From Anaerofustis stercorihominis DSM 17244 (GTDB taxonomy: Bacteria; Bacillota; Clostridia; Eubacteriales; Anaerofustaceae), in NCBI RefSeq assembly GCF_000154825.1, contig NZ_DS560018.1, forward strand, positions 1-64,000: DNA of 64,000 bases, given 5' to 3'. Below, piece by piece: positions 1 to 8,200 of the stretch. The notes under the pieces are model-generated. The model was not told the DNA's origin. It made no database searches and was given only the letters and a program-made list of their open reading frames with translations. Each line of letters starts with the position of its first letter. Within the stretch, counting starts at the first letter, position 1. A program made the position numbers and the translations under genes.

Positions 1-95
1 TCTTTATTAAACTTTAATATAAATATATAGTTATATTTTTTACAAACCCTTCTATTAATTTGAATATTTATATTTTCTTACTATTTTATCAAACT

Positions 96-127
96 AAAAA
101 AGAACCTTGTTTTTGGGTTCTTTTTTT
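96..127. terminator. intrinsic terminator-like hairpin
   Basis: An 11-bp stem (AAAAAAGAACC at 96-106 with GGTTCTTTTTT at 116-126) is closed by a 9-nt T-rich loop and flanked by A and T runs, so it could work in either direction. It probably ends a transcript from a gene left of the window, because bases 1-95 are full of stops in all frames. Confidence 0.7.
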
Positions 128-468
128 GTATATTTCATATTTTACTTTTACAAAATTTATTTTTTTAATATTAATATTAAGTATAATAAGAAGTTAAAAA
201 ATTAGAATAATAATTTTTTATTTTAAAAAAAGCTTATTTAAAATTAAAATAACAATGTTTGTCTCCATTTCTTTTTATCTTAAAACATATCATTTAATTT
301 TTTATATTTAATATTGTTATAAATAAGAAACACCTTATTTTTAATATTTTATTATGGTTAGACATTTTAAATATAATGATTTATTAAAGAAAAATGAAAA
401 TAAAATAATAAACTATATTTTGAATAATTAATATTAAAAAGAAAAAAATAATTTAAAAGGAGGATATT
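128..468. other. AT-rich intergenic region
   Basis: About 340 bases of very AT-rich sequence lie between the terminator at 96-127 and the first gene. No open frame with a ribosome binding site and no RNA fold beyond weak AT hairpins is visible. It presumably holds the promoter of the gene at 469, but no clear -35/-10 pair stands out. Confidence 0.5.
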
Positions 469-666
469 ATGAAAATAAAAAAAAGCGATTTAAATCCGCC
501 GGAAACAGATTTTATGGAAAATAATCATACGGCCTCTCAGACAGAATGTACGGGATTGATGCAAAACATACCAAGAGACGAAGCAGAATTGGAATCTTAT
601 CAGGACTTATATCAAATGGAAGTTCCGAATAAACAACAAGATGAACTAGCAGATTTGCAGGAATAA
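469..666 (+). CDS. small conserved hypothetical protein (65 aa)
   Basis: A 65-residue soluble, acidic protein. The start is fixed by a strong ribosome binding site (AAAAGGAGG) about 6 bases before the ATG. The N-terminal part has the segment NPPETDFMENNHTASQTECT and the C-terminal half is rich in Glu, Asp and Gln with a probable helix (RDEAELESYQDLYQ). There is no signal peptide, membrane segment or CxxC motif. I recall similar short proteins of unknown role in Clostridia but cannot name a family. It stands alone, followed by a 19-bp inverted repeat at 668-754. Expression is supported by the ribosome site; the function is unknown. Confidence 0.75.
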   Translation: MKIKKSDLNPPETDFMENNHTASQTECTGLMQNIPRDEAELESYQDLYQMEVPNKQQDELADLQE

Positions 667-667
667 A

Positions 668-754
668 AAATATAAAACTAAGGTATTAGTGGGATAGTTT
701 ACTATGTGCGATTATTTATGAACTTTTGTATTTGTATACCTTAGTTTTATATTT
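668..754. repeat. 19-bp perfect inverted repeat with 49-nt loop
   Basis: Bases 668-686 and 736-754 are perfect reverse complements; the core is ATAAAACTAAGGTAT against ATACCTTAGTTTTAT. The arms begin two bases after the stop of the 65-aa gene. The loop of 49 nt is far longer than a normal terminator and there is no T run after the second arm. It may be a 3' RNA structure, a degraded miniature element or an operator pair. Confidence 0.75.
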
Positions 755-766
755 ATGAAAGAACAC

Positions 767-910
767 TTAACAAAGAATATTATTATGAAAATTATTTTTG
801 TAATATATTATATGTTCCAAATCATAAATACTATTAATTAACTTTAAATCTTCATCTAAAGCATAAATTATTTTATATAATATATATACCTCGTCTTTTG
901 ACCATCCCAT
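767..910 (-). CDS. small protein of 47 aa, downstream partner in the switch operon
   Basis: An open frame of 47 codons from ATG at 910 to TAA at 767, below usual annotation cut-offs. It begins MGWSKDEVYILYKIIYALDE and continues with an alternating hydrophobic/acidic pattern that predicts a helical soluble protein. A ribosome site (GTGAGGG) lies about 7 bases before the ATG, which is the main reason to believe it. It follows the 82-aa gene by 19 bases on the same strand and shares its consensus promoter, so the two form an operon facing the XRE/peptidase pair. No family is recognised. It could be an effector, antirepressor or excisionase-like partner, but that is inference from context only. 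Confidence 0.55.
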   Translation of the reverse strand: MGWSKDEVYILYKIIYALDEDLKLINSIYDLEHIIYYKNNFHNNILC

Positions 911-929
911 AATAATACCCTCACCCCAA

Positions 930-1178
930 CTATTTAAAATTTTTCGGATCTTTATTCAAGTAATTACAAATTTCTAAAAACTCATCTGTTTCTAAATTTC
1001 TATTACCTAAATTGATACTTTTATTCAAACAATTATATTCAATACCGGTCTCTTTGCAAATATCATTTAAATCAACTTTATTATCTATTACATACTTAGA
1101 TAATTTATTAGTTGCTATATCACCGAACTTTACACCAACATCAACATCACAATCTTTTTTATATTTTTTATTGAACAT
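930..1178 (-). CDS. small putative DNA-binding protein (82 aa)
   Basis: An 82-residue protein with a ribosome site (GAGGAAAAGG) before its ATG and a perfect consensus promoter upstream (TTGACA, 17 bp, TATAAT on the minus strand at 1221-1249). Residues about 25-75 (KLSKYVIDNKVDLNDICKET, then GIEYNCLNKS) are arranged like an XRE/Cro helix-turn-helix with a final LNKDPKNF segment, so it may be a short Cro-like protein. The match is weak. Its position opposite an ImmR/ImmA-like pair recalls the lysogeny-type switch of ICEs and phages, where the divergent operon is held off by the repressor. Function otherwise unknown. Confidence 0.65.
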   Translation of the reverse strand: MFNKKYKKDCDVDVGVKFGDIATNKLSKYVIDNKVDLNDICKETGIEYNCLNKSINLGNRNLETDEFLEICNYLNKDPKNFK

Positions 1179-1198
1179 TATTTAGACCTTTTCCTCAA

Positions 1199-1210
1199 TT
1201 TGAAGAATAT
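1199..1210. promoter_or_regulatory. single copy of the operator half-site
   Basis: TTTGAAGAATAT occurs here, just downstream of the minus-strand -10 box, and the same word recurs in the right arm of the inverted repeat at 1251-1277. A repressor bound here would block the minus promoter near its start site. Inference from repetition of the motif. Confidence 0.5.
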
Positions 1211-1220
1211 TACTAATATG

Positions 1221-1249
1221 ATTATAATATTCATGGCAAATATTGTCAA
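1221..1249 (-). promoter_or_regulatory. consensus sigma-A promoter for the 82-aa/47-aa operon
   Basis: On the minus strand TTGACA (1249-1244) and TATAAT (1226-1221) are both perfect and separated by 17 bp. Such a strong promoter normally needs a repressor, which fits the operator-like repeats on either side and the XRE regulator encoded on the other strand. Confidence 0.8.
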
Positions 1250-1250
1250 T

Positions 1251-1277
1251 ATATATTCTTCGTTTTGAAGAATATAT
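1251..1277. promoter_or_regulatory. operator-like inverted repeat between divergent promoters
   Basis: ATATATTCTTC (1251-1261) and GAAGAATATAT (1267-1277) form a perfect 11-bp inverted repeat with a 5-bp spacer. It lies between the minus promoter (1221-1249) and the plus promoter (1296-1324), the expected place for the binding site of the XRE regulator encoded at 1347. Confidence 0.65.
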
Positions 1278-1295
1278 TGGATATATAATAAATTG

Positions 1296-1324
1296 TTGAC
1301 AAAAAAGTGACTTTTTACTATCAT
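1296..1324 (+). promoter_or_regulatory. promoter of the XRE/ImmA-like pair
   Basis: TTGACA (1296-1301), a 17-bp spacer and TATCAT (1319-1324) precede the XRE gene, whose ribosome site AAGGAGCTGAGGA follows at once. The -35 is perfect and the -10 has one mismatch. Confidence 0.7.
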
Positions 1325-1346
1325 TTAGGTATAAGGAGCTGAGGAA

Positions 1347-1700
1347 ATGAATAAAAAACAAATATCTTTAAAACTAAAAGAGCTTCGTCGAAATAATAAA
1401 TTAACCATAGAAGAAGTAAAAGAGCTACTTGCAGAAAGAGATATAAATGTAGCTGTCAAAACGATATATGGATGGGAAAGCGGTAAACGATTACCTTATC
1501 CGGATATATTTCTTACTTTATGCGATATTTACAACGTAGAAGATATATTGATAACCTTTGGAATAAGAGAAGATAACTATAAAATCGAACCTAAAATGAT
1601 AGCCCGAGAAGACGGACTGAACAAATTTGATATGGGAGAAGAATTAGGACGATTTAATGAAAACACTTCTTTAGTTACATCTGATATTAATTTACTATAA
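1347..1700 (+). CDS. XRE-family transcriptional regulator
   Basis: A 117-residue protein with an N-terminal Cro/CI-type helix-turn-helix at about residues 6-65, including KTIYGWESGKRLPYPDIFL, the usual recognition helix and following turn. The remaining ~50 residues have no known fold. The ATG follows a good ribosome site. It is 27 bases upstream of an ImmA/IrrE-type peptidase and divergent from two small genes, matching the ImmR-ImmA arrangement in which the regulator represses the divergent operon and is inactivated by cleavage. That assignment is from the family and gene order; cleavage itself cannot be seen. It probably binds the inverted repeat at 1251-1277. Confidence 0.85.
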   Translation: MNKKQISLKLKELRRNNKLTIEEVKELLAERDINVAVKTIYGWESGKRLPYPDIFLTLCDIYNVEDILITFGIREDNYKIEPKMIAREDGLNKFDMGEELGRFNENTSLVTSDINLL

Positions 1701-1727
1701 CAAAATTCGATTTACAGGACAAGATTA

Positions 1728-2339
1728 ATGACTAAAGAAGAATATAAGAATATCAGAGATTTAGCATGGTATATTTTAAGAGAAACGAAGGTGAAAAAAC
1801 TTCCCGTTAATATAGTAGAAGTATGTGCTAAATTAGATGTTAAAGTTCGAAGTTATGATAACGATCATAACTTTGCAAAAAATTATAAGAATGGATTTTC
1901 TATAATATTAAAAAACGGCGATAAAGTAATCTTCTATAATAAAGCTATAAAAAATAAATATAGAAACAGATTTACCATTGCACATGAGCTTGGACATATA
2001 ATGCTTGGACATAATATAAATAATAGCGATAAGGAATATAAAATCATGGAGACAGAAGCAAACATGTTTGCAATAAGGATTTTATCACCTTTATGTGTTC
2101 TTCACGAAATAAAACTTGATTCGGCAAAGGAATTGGCTGAAATATGCGGATTATCAAAACAGGCAAGCAATATAAGATTTAAAAACTTCGAAAAAGCAGA
2201 GATGGAAAACAAATTTTATATGGATCCTAAAGAAATAAAATTAGTAATGCAATTTAAAAACTTTATAAAAAATACAAAAAACAAAGAAATAAGTATAATA
2301 AATAAAGCATCTTATAAAATAAGATGCTTTTGTTTTTAA
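1728..2339 (+). CDS. ImmA/IrrE-family metallopeptidase
   Basis: A 203-residue protein with the zinc metallopeptidase motif HELGH at residues 86-90 within RFTIAHELGHIMLGH, and a likely third zinc ligand at Glu110 in METEANMFA. This is the COG2856 architecture, in which the enzyme cleaves a partner XRE regulator in ICEs, phages and stress systems. The partner is plausibly the gene immediately upstream. No membrane segment is present, so it acts in the cytoplasm. Its last codons (KASYKIRCFCF) run through the terminator hairpin at 2304-2330, so the extreme C-terminus is shaped by the terminator. The ribosome site before the ATG at 1728 is weak (CAGGA), suggesting coupling to the upstream gene. 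Confidence 0.87.
   Translation: MTKEEYKNIRDLAWYILRETKVKKLPVNIVEVCAKLDVKVRSYDNDHNFAKNYKNGFSIILKNGDKVIFYNKAIKNKYRNRFTIAHELGHIMLGHNINNSDKEYKIMETEANMFAIRILSPLCVLHEIKLDSAKELAEICGLSKQASNIRFKNFEKAEMENKFYMDPKEIKLVMQFKNFIKNTKNKEISIINKASYKIRCFCF
2304..2335. terminator. bidirectional terminator between convergent genes
   Basis: A 12-bp stem (AAAGCATCTTAT with ATAAGATGCTTT) and a 3-nt loop are followed by TGTTTTT. It lies inside the last codons of the ImmA-like gene and abuts the stop of the convergent histidine kinase gene. Confidence 0.9.
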
Positions 2340-4066
2340 TTTTTATCAGTTAATTTTAAGATTGTAAATATAAGCTCATCAACATTAAAAGGTTTTGATA
2401 CGTAATCATTCATTCCTATGCTTTTGGCTATATCTATATCCTGTACAAAGGCATTAGCAGACAAACCTATTATAGGAATAGTATCTGCGTTTTTATGCTT
2501 AGAGTTCCTTATATGTTTACAGGCTTCAAGTCCGTCCATTTCAGGCATTTTAACATCCATTAAAATAACATCGTAATCATTTGAATTTGAGTGCAAAAAC
2601 TCATCAACGGCTTCCTTACCGTTCCAGACATGTTTGATACTTGCCCCTTTCATTTCAAGCAATGACATAGCTATTTCCGCATTTATTTCATTATCCTCGG
2701 CCAATAATACATTAAATCCTGCTAGATTTTTATTGTTATCCATAGAATGAACACTATCCTGATCGTTCATATAATCAGCTTTATCTGTTATGGGAAGTTC
2801 AACACTAATCTCAAATTTTGAGCCTTTTCCCTGTTCACTTGAAACATTTATCTTACCATTCATAAGTTTTATAAGATTATGGCTTATGGCAAGTCCAAGT
2901 CCCGTACCTGCAAATTGATGAGAAGTCGTGTTTACTTCCTGTTCAAACGGTTCAAATATCTTAGCTAAAAATTCTTTGCTCATACCTATCCCGCTGTCTT
3001 CTACGGTTATTGTAAGTAAACATATTTCATCATCTATGATTTTTTGATTTACATCAACATCTATCCTACCATTTGTCCGAGTAAATTTTAATGCATTTGA
3101 TAATATATTTACCACTACTTGATTTAGTCTAAGTTCATCGCCGATCAAATAAGGTCTTGTTATATTTGATGTAATATTAAAATCAAGGGACGCATCATGT
3201 GCACGCTGAGAAAACATTATATATAACCTTTCACAGAAACCGCATAAATCAAAAGTCTGCTTATAAAGTTCTATTTTCCCGTTTTCTATTCTGGACATAT
3301 CCAATATATCATTTATAAGTGAAAGCAAGTACTCAGAAGATAGTTTGATTTTATTCAAACAGTCCAAAGATTTTTCCGGATTATCATAATTCATACATGC
3401 AATATCGGTCATACCGATTATTCCATTCATAGGAGTCCTTATTTCATGTGACATTCTTGATAAAAAGTTGCTTTTTTCTTGGCTGGCAGTCTCAGCCACC
3501 TGAAGTTCGATAGACAGTTTTCTTTGTTTCTTTTGAAAGAACAAAAATATTATGACAAATATTATAAATAGTAAGCTTAGAAGAGATAATTCGATAACGG
3601 TATTATGCACTTTATTTTCAGAGTAAACTTCCGCTGCATATACAGCCTCATCGGCAAGGTCAAAATATTCTTCACTCAAACTATAAAGTTTATTGATATC
3701 TTTACCGCTTCGTACAAGATATATCTCTTCCTTTATAACTTCCCACTTTTTCTGCATATTTGAAATATCTTTTTGAAAAGTTTCATCGCTTAGAACTATT
3801 AAATCAAATTCTTCACTGCCTTTTGAAAGTCCCTTTAAAATTTTATCTATTTTTCCGATCAATTCATCGTTTTTATTGTGACACATTTCCTGTTTAACGA
3901 GACGCTGTGTAGCGCCTCTTACTATCCCCGAATAATTTATTACACGGGCATTACCCTGCATATTATTAATGGAATTAAGAGATATTATACTAATACAAGT
4001 AAACGATAAAAATAAAAGGATGGGAACGATTATATTGAATACTTTGCTATATTTTCCGTGTTTCAT
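2336..4066 (-). CDS. membrane hybrid histidine kinase with PilJ/NarX-like sensor segment
   Basis: A 576-residue hybrid sensor kinase. A transmembrane helix at about 12-32 is followed by an extracellular helical region starting GNARVINYSGIVRGATQRLV, which resembles the type IV pili/nitrate sensor-like segment seen in other hybrid kinases, and a second helix at about 156-177. The HisKA domain has His207 (FLSRMSHEIRTPMNG), the ATPase domain has the N box (NILSNALKF, ~320-328) and GTGLGLAIS (~387-395), and a C-terminal receiver has Asp504 (ILMDVKMPEMDG) and Lys558. No output regulator is adjacent, so phosphotransfer probably goes to an HPt or regulator elsewhere. The ligand is unknown. It is the last gene before the bidirectional terminator. 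Confidence 0.92.
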   Translation of the reverse strand: MKHGKYSKVFNIIVPILLFLSFTCISIISLNSINNMQGNARVINYSGIVRGATQRLVKQEMCHNKNDELIGKIDKILKGLSKGSEEFDLIVLSDETFQKDISNMQKKWEVIKEEIYLVRSGKDINKLYSLSEEYFDLADEAVYAAEVYSENKVHNTVIELSLLSLLFIIFVIIFLFFQKKQRKLSIELQVAETASQEKSNFLSRMSHEIRTPMNGIIGMTDIACMNYDNPEKSLDCLNKIKLSSEYLLSLINDILDMSRIENGKIELYKQTFDLCGFCERLYIMFSQRAHDASLDFNITSNITRPYLIGDELRLNQVVVNILSNALKFTRTNGRIDVDVNQKIIDDEICLLTITVEDSGIGMSKEFLAKIFEPFEQEVNTTSHQFAGTGLGLAISHNLIKLMNGKINVSSEQGKGSKFEISVELPITDKADYMNDQDSVHSMDNNKNLAGFNVLLAEDNEINAEIAMSLLEMKGASIKHVWNGKEAVDEFLHSNSNDYDVILMDVKMPEMDGLEACKHIRNSKHKNADTIPIIGLSANAFVQDIDIAKSIGMNDYVSKPFNVDELIFTILKLTDKN

Positions 4067-4215
4067 AGTTTTCCCCTTGACGTAAATTAGAACATGTGGA
4101 TAAAGTCAAATCTAATTTAACTTTATCTAAATTTATTGTATCATATATAATAAAACAGCAAGAATTATATTTTTAGATAAATTCTTACTAATTTTTCATC
4201 GCTTATTAAAAATAA

Positions 4216-4245
4216 ATAAGAGCAATATAAAAGTATTGCTCTTAT
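4216..4245 (-). terminator. terminator of the metallopeptidase gene
   Basis: A perfect 12-bp stem (ATAAGAGCAATA / TATTGCTCTTAT) with a 6-nt loop begins 2 bases after the minus-strand stop at 4248 and is followed on that strand by a T-rich stretch. Its presence suggests that the interrupted gene upstream was recently a complete unit. Confidence 0.85.
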
Positions 4246-4247
4246 GA

Positions 4248-5088
4248 TTATATTCTGCCTAATACTTTACTCATATAACTATAAGTCTGAGGTCTTTCTT
4301 TTTTTAGTTTTGAGCCTTCAAGTACATAATTCTTATAAGACTCTGCAAAATATTCACTTGAAGACTGTGTCGCATAAGCTTTATTTGAATAATTATATTT
4401 ACTCTTTTCTGAATTATATATATCCTTAAATTCACCGCTTACATCAGCACGACCGCCCATAAAGGCTACAAAATGACCAAATTCATGATAAGCTACAGTA
4501 CTGTCTCTCTTAAGAACTATTTCTTTCCTGCCGGGATCGAATTTACCCGCATATGAAACCTTGGAATCATATTTTATATCCTTTTGACTTAAACATACTT
4601 CTAAGTCTGCTGCTTGCCTTAGGCACTGATGTATTTATATTTCCGGTATAACTTGTAAGAGTGGTTACAGTCGTTACAACAGTAGTCTTTGTAGTAGTGG
4701 TTATGGTCTTTTTCTTTGATTTTTTCTTGGTTTGTGTTTTCACAGTAGTTTTTACCGTTGTATTTTTCTTTGTTTGTTTATTATAACTGATAGATTTAGT
4801 AGCATATTTTTTAGTTTTGCTTGTAACCTTCTTTGTTGTTTTTTTTGCAGGTTTCTTCATTTTCTGAACTTTAACCTTTTTCTTAACAACAGTTTTAACT
4901 TTAGGTTTGCTGCTCAACGGAACTTTATTGGCGTCAATGATATGCTCCGTAGCCACATCAGAAGTGTCAATGAAAACATCGGGAGTTTTATATTGAATGA
5001 TAAAAAAGCTGATTATCAATGATAATACTATTATGCTTATTACTATTATCTTTTTATGGGTGGTTCTTTCACTCTTCATTTTAATCAC
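4248..5088 (-). pseudogene. frameshifted membrane-anchored metallopeptidase, anthrax lethal factor-like
   Basis: Two overlapping frames read as one protein after a single-base shift. The first (5088-4567) gives a transmembrane anchor (~residues 13-31) and a long Lys/Thr-rich linker, ending in RLRSMFKSKGYKI. In the next frame the sequence continues from near 4585 as KDIKYDSKVSYAGKFDP and reaches HEFGH at 4487-4473, followed by SSSEYFAESYKNYV, which resembles the ATLF-like domain with its downstream SxxEFFAE zinc ligand. Removing one A from the AAAA run on the minus strand (TTTT at 4582-4585) restores a single frame of about 279 residues. It could be a true pseudogene, a phase-variable or slippage gene, or an assembly error. 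The intact terminator argues for recent function. Confidence 0.72.
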
Positions 5089-5190
5089 CTTTATTATTTC
5101 TAATATTTAAATTTATTATATCATAAAAATTAGGAAACGGTTACTGTTTTTAGTAATATTCTAATAATATATATAATATTTTTACCATTT

Positions 5191-5216
5191 GAAAAGACCT
5201 CGTAAGAGATCTTTTC
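5191..5216 (-). terminator. hairpin downstream of the large surface protein gene
   Basis: An 11-bp imperfect stem (GAAAAGACCTC with GAGATCTTTTC, one mismatch) and a GTAA loop lie about 50 bases after the minus-strand stop at 5265. The strand after it is not T-rich, so termination is likely but not certain. Confidence 0.55.
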
Positions 5217-5264
5217 GTTTATGAGTAAATTGCATCGGATATATATCTCATTGCATTTAAATGT

Positions 5265-8200
5265 TTACTGTTTAATTTTCATTTTCTTAATTATTAACAA
5301 TATCCCTGCAAGAGATAAAATGAATATCACAGTAAATAAAACTGAATTTGTATTATCAGAAGTATCAACACCGGAAGAAGTAGGCGTTTTATTGTCTTTT
5401 ATAGTAACTTTGCTTGAGTCTACTTTATTTGTTATAGTTGTACTTCCGCCCTGTGCACTTACGCTTACAGATGTTTTATCTATACTTACTTTATATTCAA
5501 AAGTCTTGGAGTTTTTTACATCTTTTCCGTTTTCATCAACTTCTTTTACATAGTAAGTTACACTTTTGCCCTTTTCTCCGAGAGGTACCGTAACGGTTGT
5601 TGAAGTTGAGCTTTCATCTGCTAATACGAGAGGTACGATCAAATCATTTCCGTCTTCGTCTTTAAGCGGCTTTTTACATCCTTTATCCGTATAAACTCCC
5701 GCATAGAACACATCTTGCACCTTTTTGGCTTTGCCGTTTGCACCAAGGACTTTTTTATTGATAGTCAACTGACCATCATAGTAATATCCTATATCGCCGA
5801 ATGAATTCGTTATGGTAACATTACCTTTTGTATCTTTATTAACAGTTACGCTGCTTGGAGATACATTAACGTTATAATCAAATCCACTGTCATTATTGAT
5901 TACTTTTCCGTTAGCATCGACTTCTCTTACATAATAAGTAACATCGGAGCCCTCTTCACCCAAAGGTACGAATGCGGTTACACTTCCCTCACTCTCGCCA
6001 TTTAGTACTATAGGAAGTATCAAATCATTTCCGTCTACATCCTGTACCAAATCAGTACAGGCTTCATCTGCAAACACACCTGCATAGAATACATCATATA
6101 CTTTAAACGGTTCTTCGTAGAATAGAACTTTTTTTGTTATATTTATTTCGCCTTCATAGTAATATGACGAATTTTCAAATGTATTGGTAATCGTAAAACC
6201 TTTTTCACTATTACCTTCAACAGTAGGGACATAATAATCTATCGGAGTTTCTTTTACGGTATAATCGATTTTCTTACCGTTTTTATACTCTTTAAATCCA
6301 ATGAATGAGCCTTGCCAATTATTATCCTTATTTAGTGTAACATTCTTTTCTGTGTCGATTCCGTTAGCATATAGATTTACTTCTACAGTCTTTGGACGAA
6401 GAAGTGCGGAATTATCATTATCATCCCATACTTTATTAACATCTATATCTATAATAGAATCATTTGTTAAATTAAGAGGCGTACCGCTTTGAAGTTTCCA
6501 AAAATCATCAAGTATTTTATTTGTATCAATTGTACTGGTACGTCCCAGTATTATAAAATTATGTTTCGTAACATCAAGGGAATATCCCTTTGGAGCTTCG
6601 GTTTCTACCAAATAATAGTAAGTATCGAATTTTAGAGAAGATAATATTATCTGCCCCTTATCTCCCGAAACAAGAGGTTTCTCATTAAGTTTTACATCAT
6701 CCGAAGGATCATCTAAATCATTAACTGAATATATATCAAATTTAGCACCGCTTAGAGGAGTACTGTTTGCTGCGTCTACTTTATAAATATAAAGTATAGG
6801 ATCCCCCGTAGCTGTTGCAGAACCCTCTTTTACTACAACTTTTTTACTATCTTCTACTTTTACTATTTCTTCTTTTTCGCCTAATAATGAAGCAGTATTT
6901 TTAATATTCTGAGATGAACCTATGTGACCTTGAACATATGCTTCATAATATATTTCCAGTTTCATTCCGTCAGGTATCGTTAAGTTAAATCCATGACCGT
7001 CACTGTTTTGAGATAATGTCCATTTATCAGAAGATAATTCGTGTCTGACATTATTTATCATTTCATAAACTTTCATGGAACCCGGAACTATAGACATATT
7101 GGAAGTCATATCATCTTTAAGAGTAAGTGTCTTACCGTTACCTAGCACGGCACCGGCTTCATTTAGTTTTAAAGTATACTGGACATTAGGTGCGGTCGCA
7201 TCGCTATATAAACCTGTTTTCGTAAGAAGATTTACCTTTATCGTCTTGCTTGCTTGTGTTTCTCTTAATTTTTTGTTATTTATAAACAAATCTGCTTTAT
7301 TTATAAAAGACTTTCCGTTTACTGTACTGAATGCGGTATCATCGGTAATTTTTGTCCAAAGTTTTAATGTAACTTTTTGAGACAAATTTCCCGATAAAAT
7401 CAATTTAACATCATTTGTTCCTTTTACTTCTTCGGTTTTGATATCAACATTCTTTTTATCTGAAGTAACAGAATCAAACCTCAAGCCGTCAGGTAAATGT
7501 TCAAGGATATAAACATCATCGTAATCCATTTTTAAACTATTTTGATTAAATGTTATATTCCAAAAGACCTTTTTATTTTCCAAATCTACGGAATCAGCGG
7601 CAGTTTTATTTAGTAATGAATTATTGTTATACTGAACATAAGCATTAGACTGATATGTCTGATCTCCAGTTTTAAGTTCTGCTTTATTGGAATATCTGAA
7701 TTCTTTTTTGATACTGCTGTTGATATCTGCTTTGGTATTGTATTTAATCGTAACGGCTGATTTTATATCTTTAAGAAAATCTATTTTATAACCTTCGTTA
7801 AATCTGACCTCGCCTTGTACCACATAATATTCTCCGTTAGCAAAAGCGGTAACTTTATAATCTTGATTTTCCCTCAGTACATTTCCATCTCCGTCTGTTA
7901 AGACTATACTGTCAATCAAAACTTTATGAGATGTGGTTTTCATATCTGCAGAAGTCAAACTTCCGCTTGTCAAAGCAAGGTGAGGAACATCATAATATAC
8001 CGCTCCCTTTGGTATCTCTCCAATTGATCTGCTGTCATTTTTGATTGCATTCAATGTAGTTGTCCATGATATGGTTTGATCATTCAAGTTCAGAGTCCCT
8101 GCTATTTTGTCTAAGTTATAGTAACTATAAGTAACTTCTGCTCCGGTTGAAGTACCGCTTACACTTCCGCTTCCGCCGCCCGAACCTCCGGGTGGAGTCA

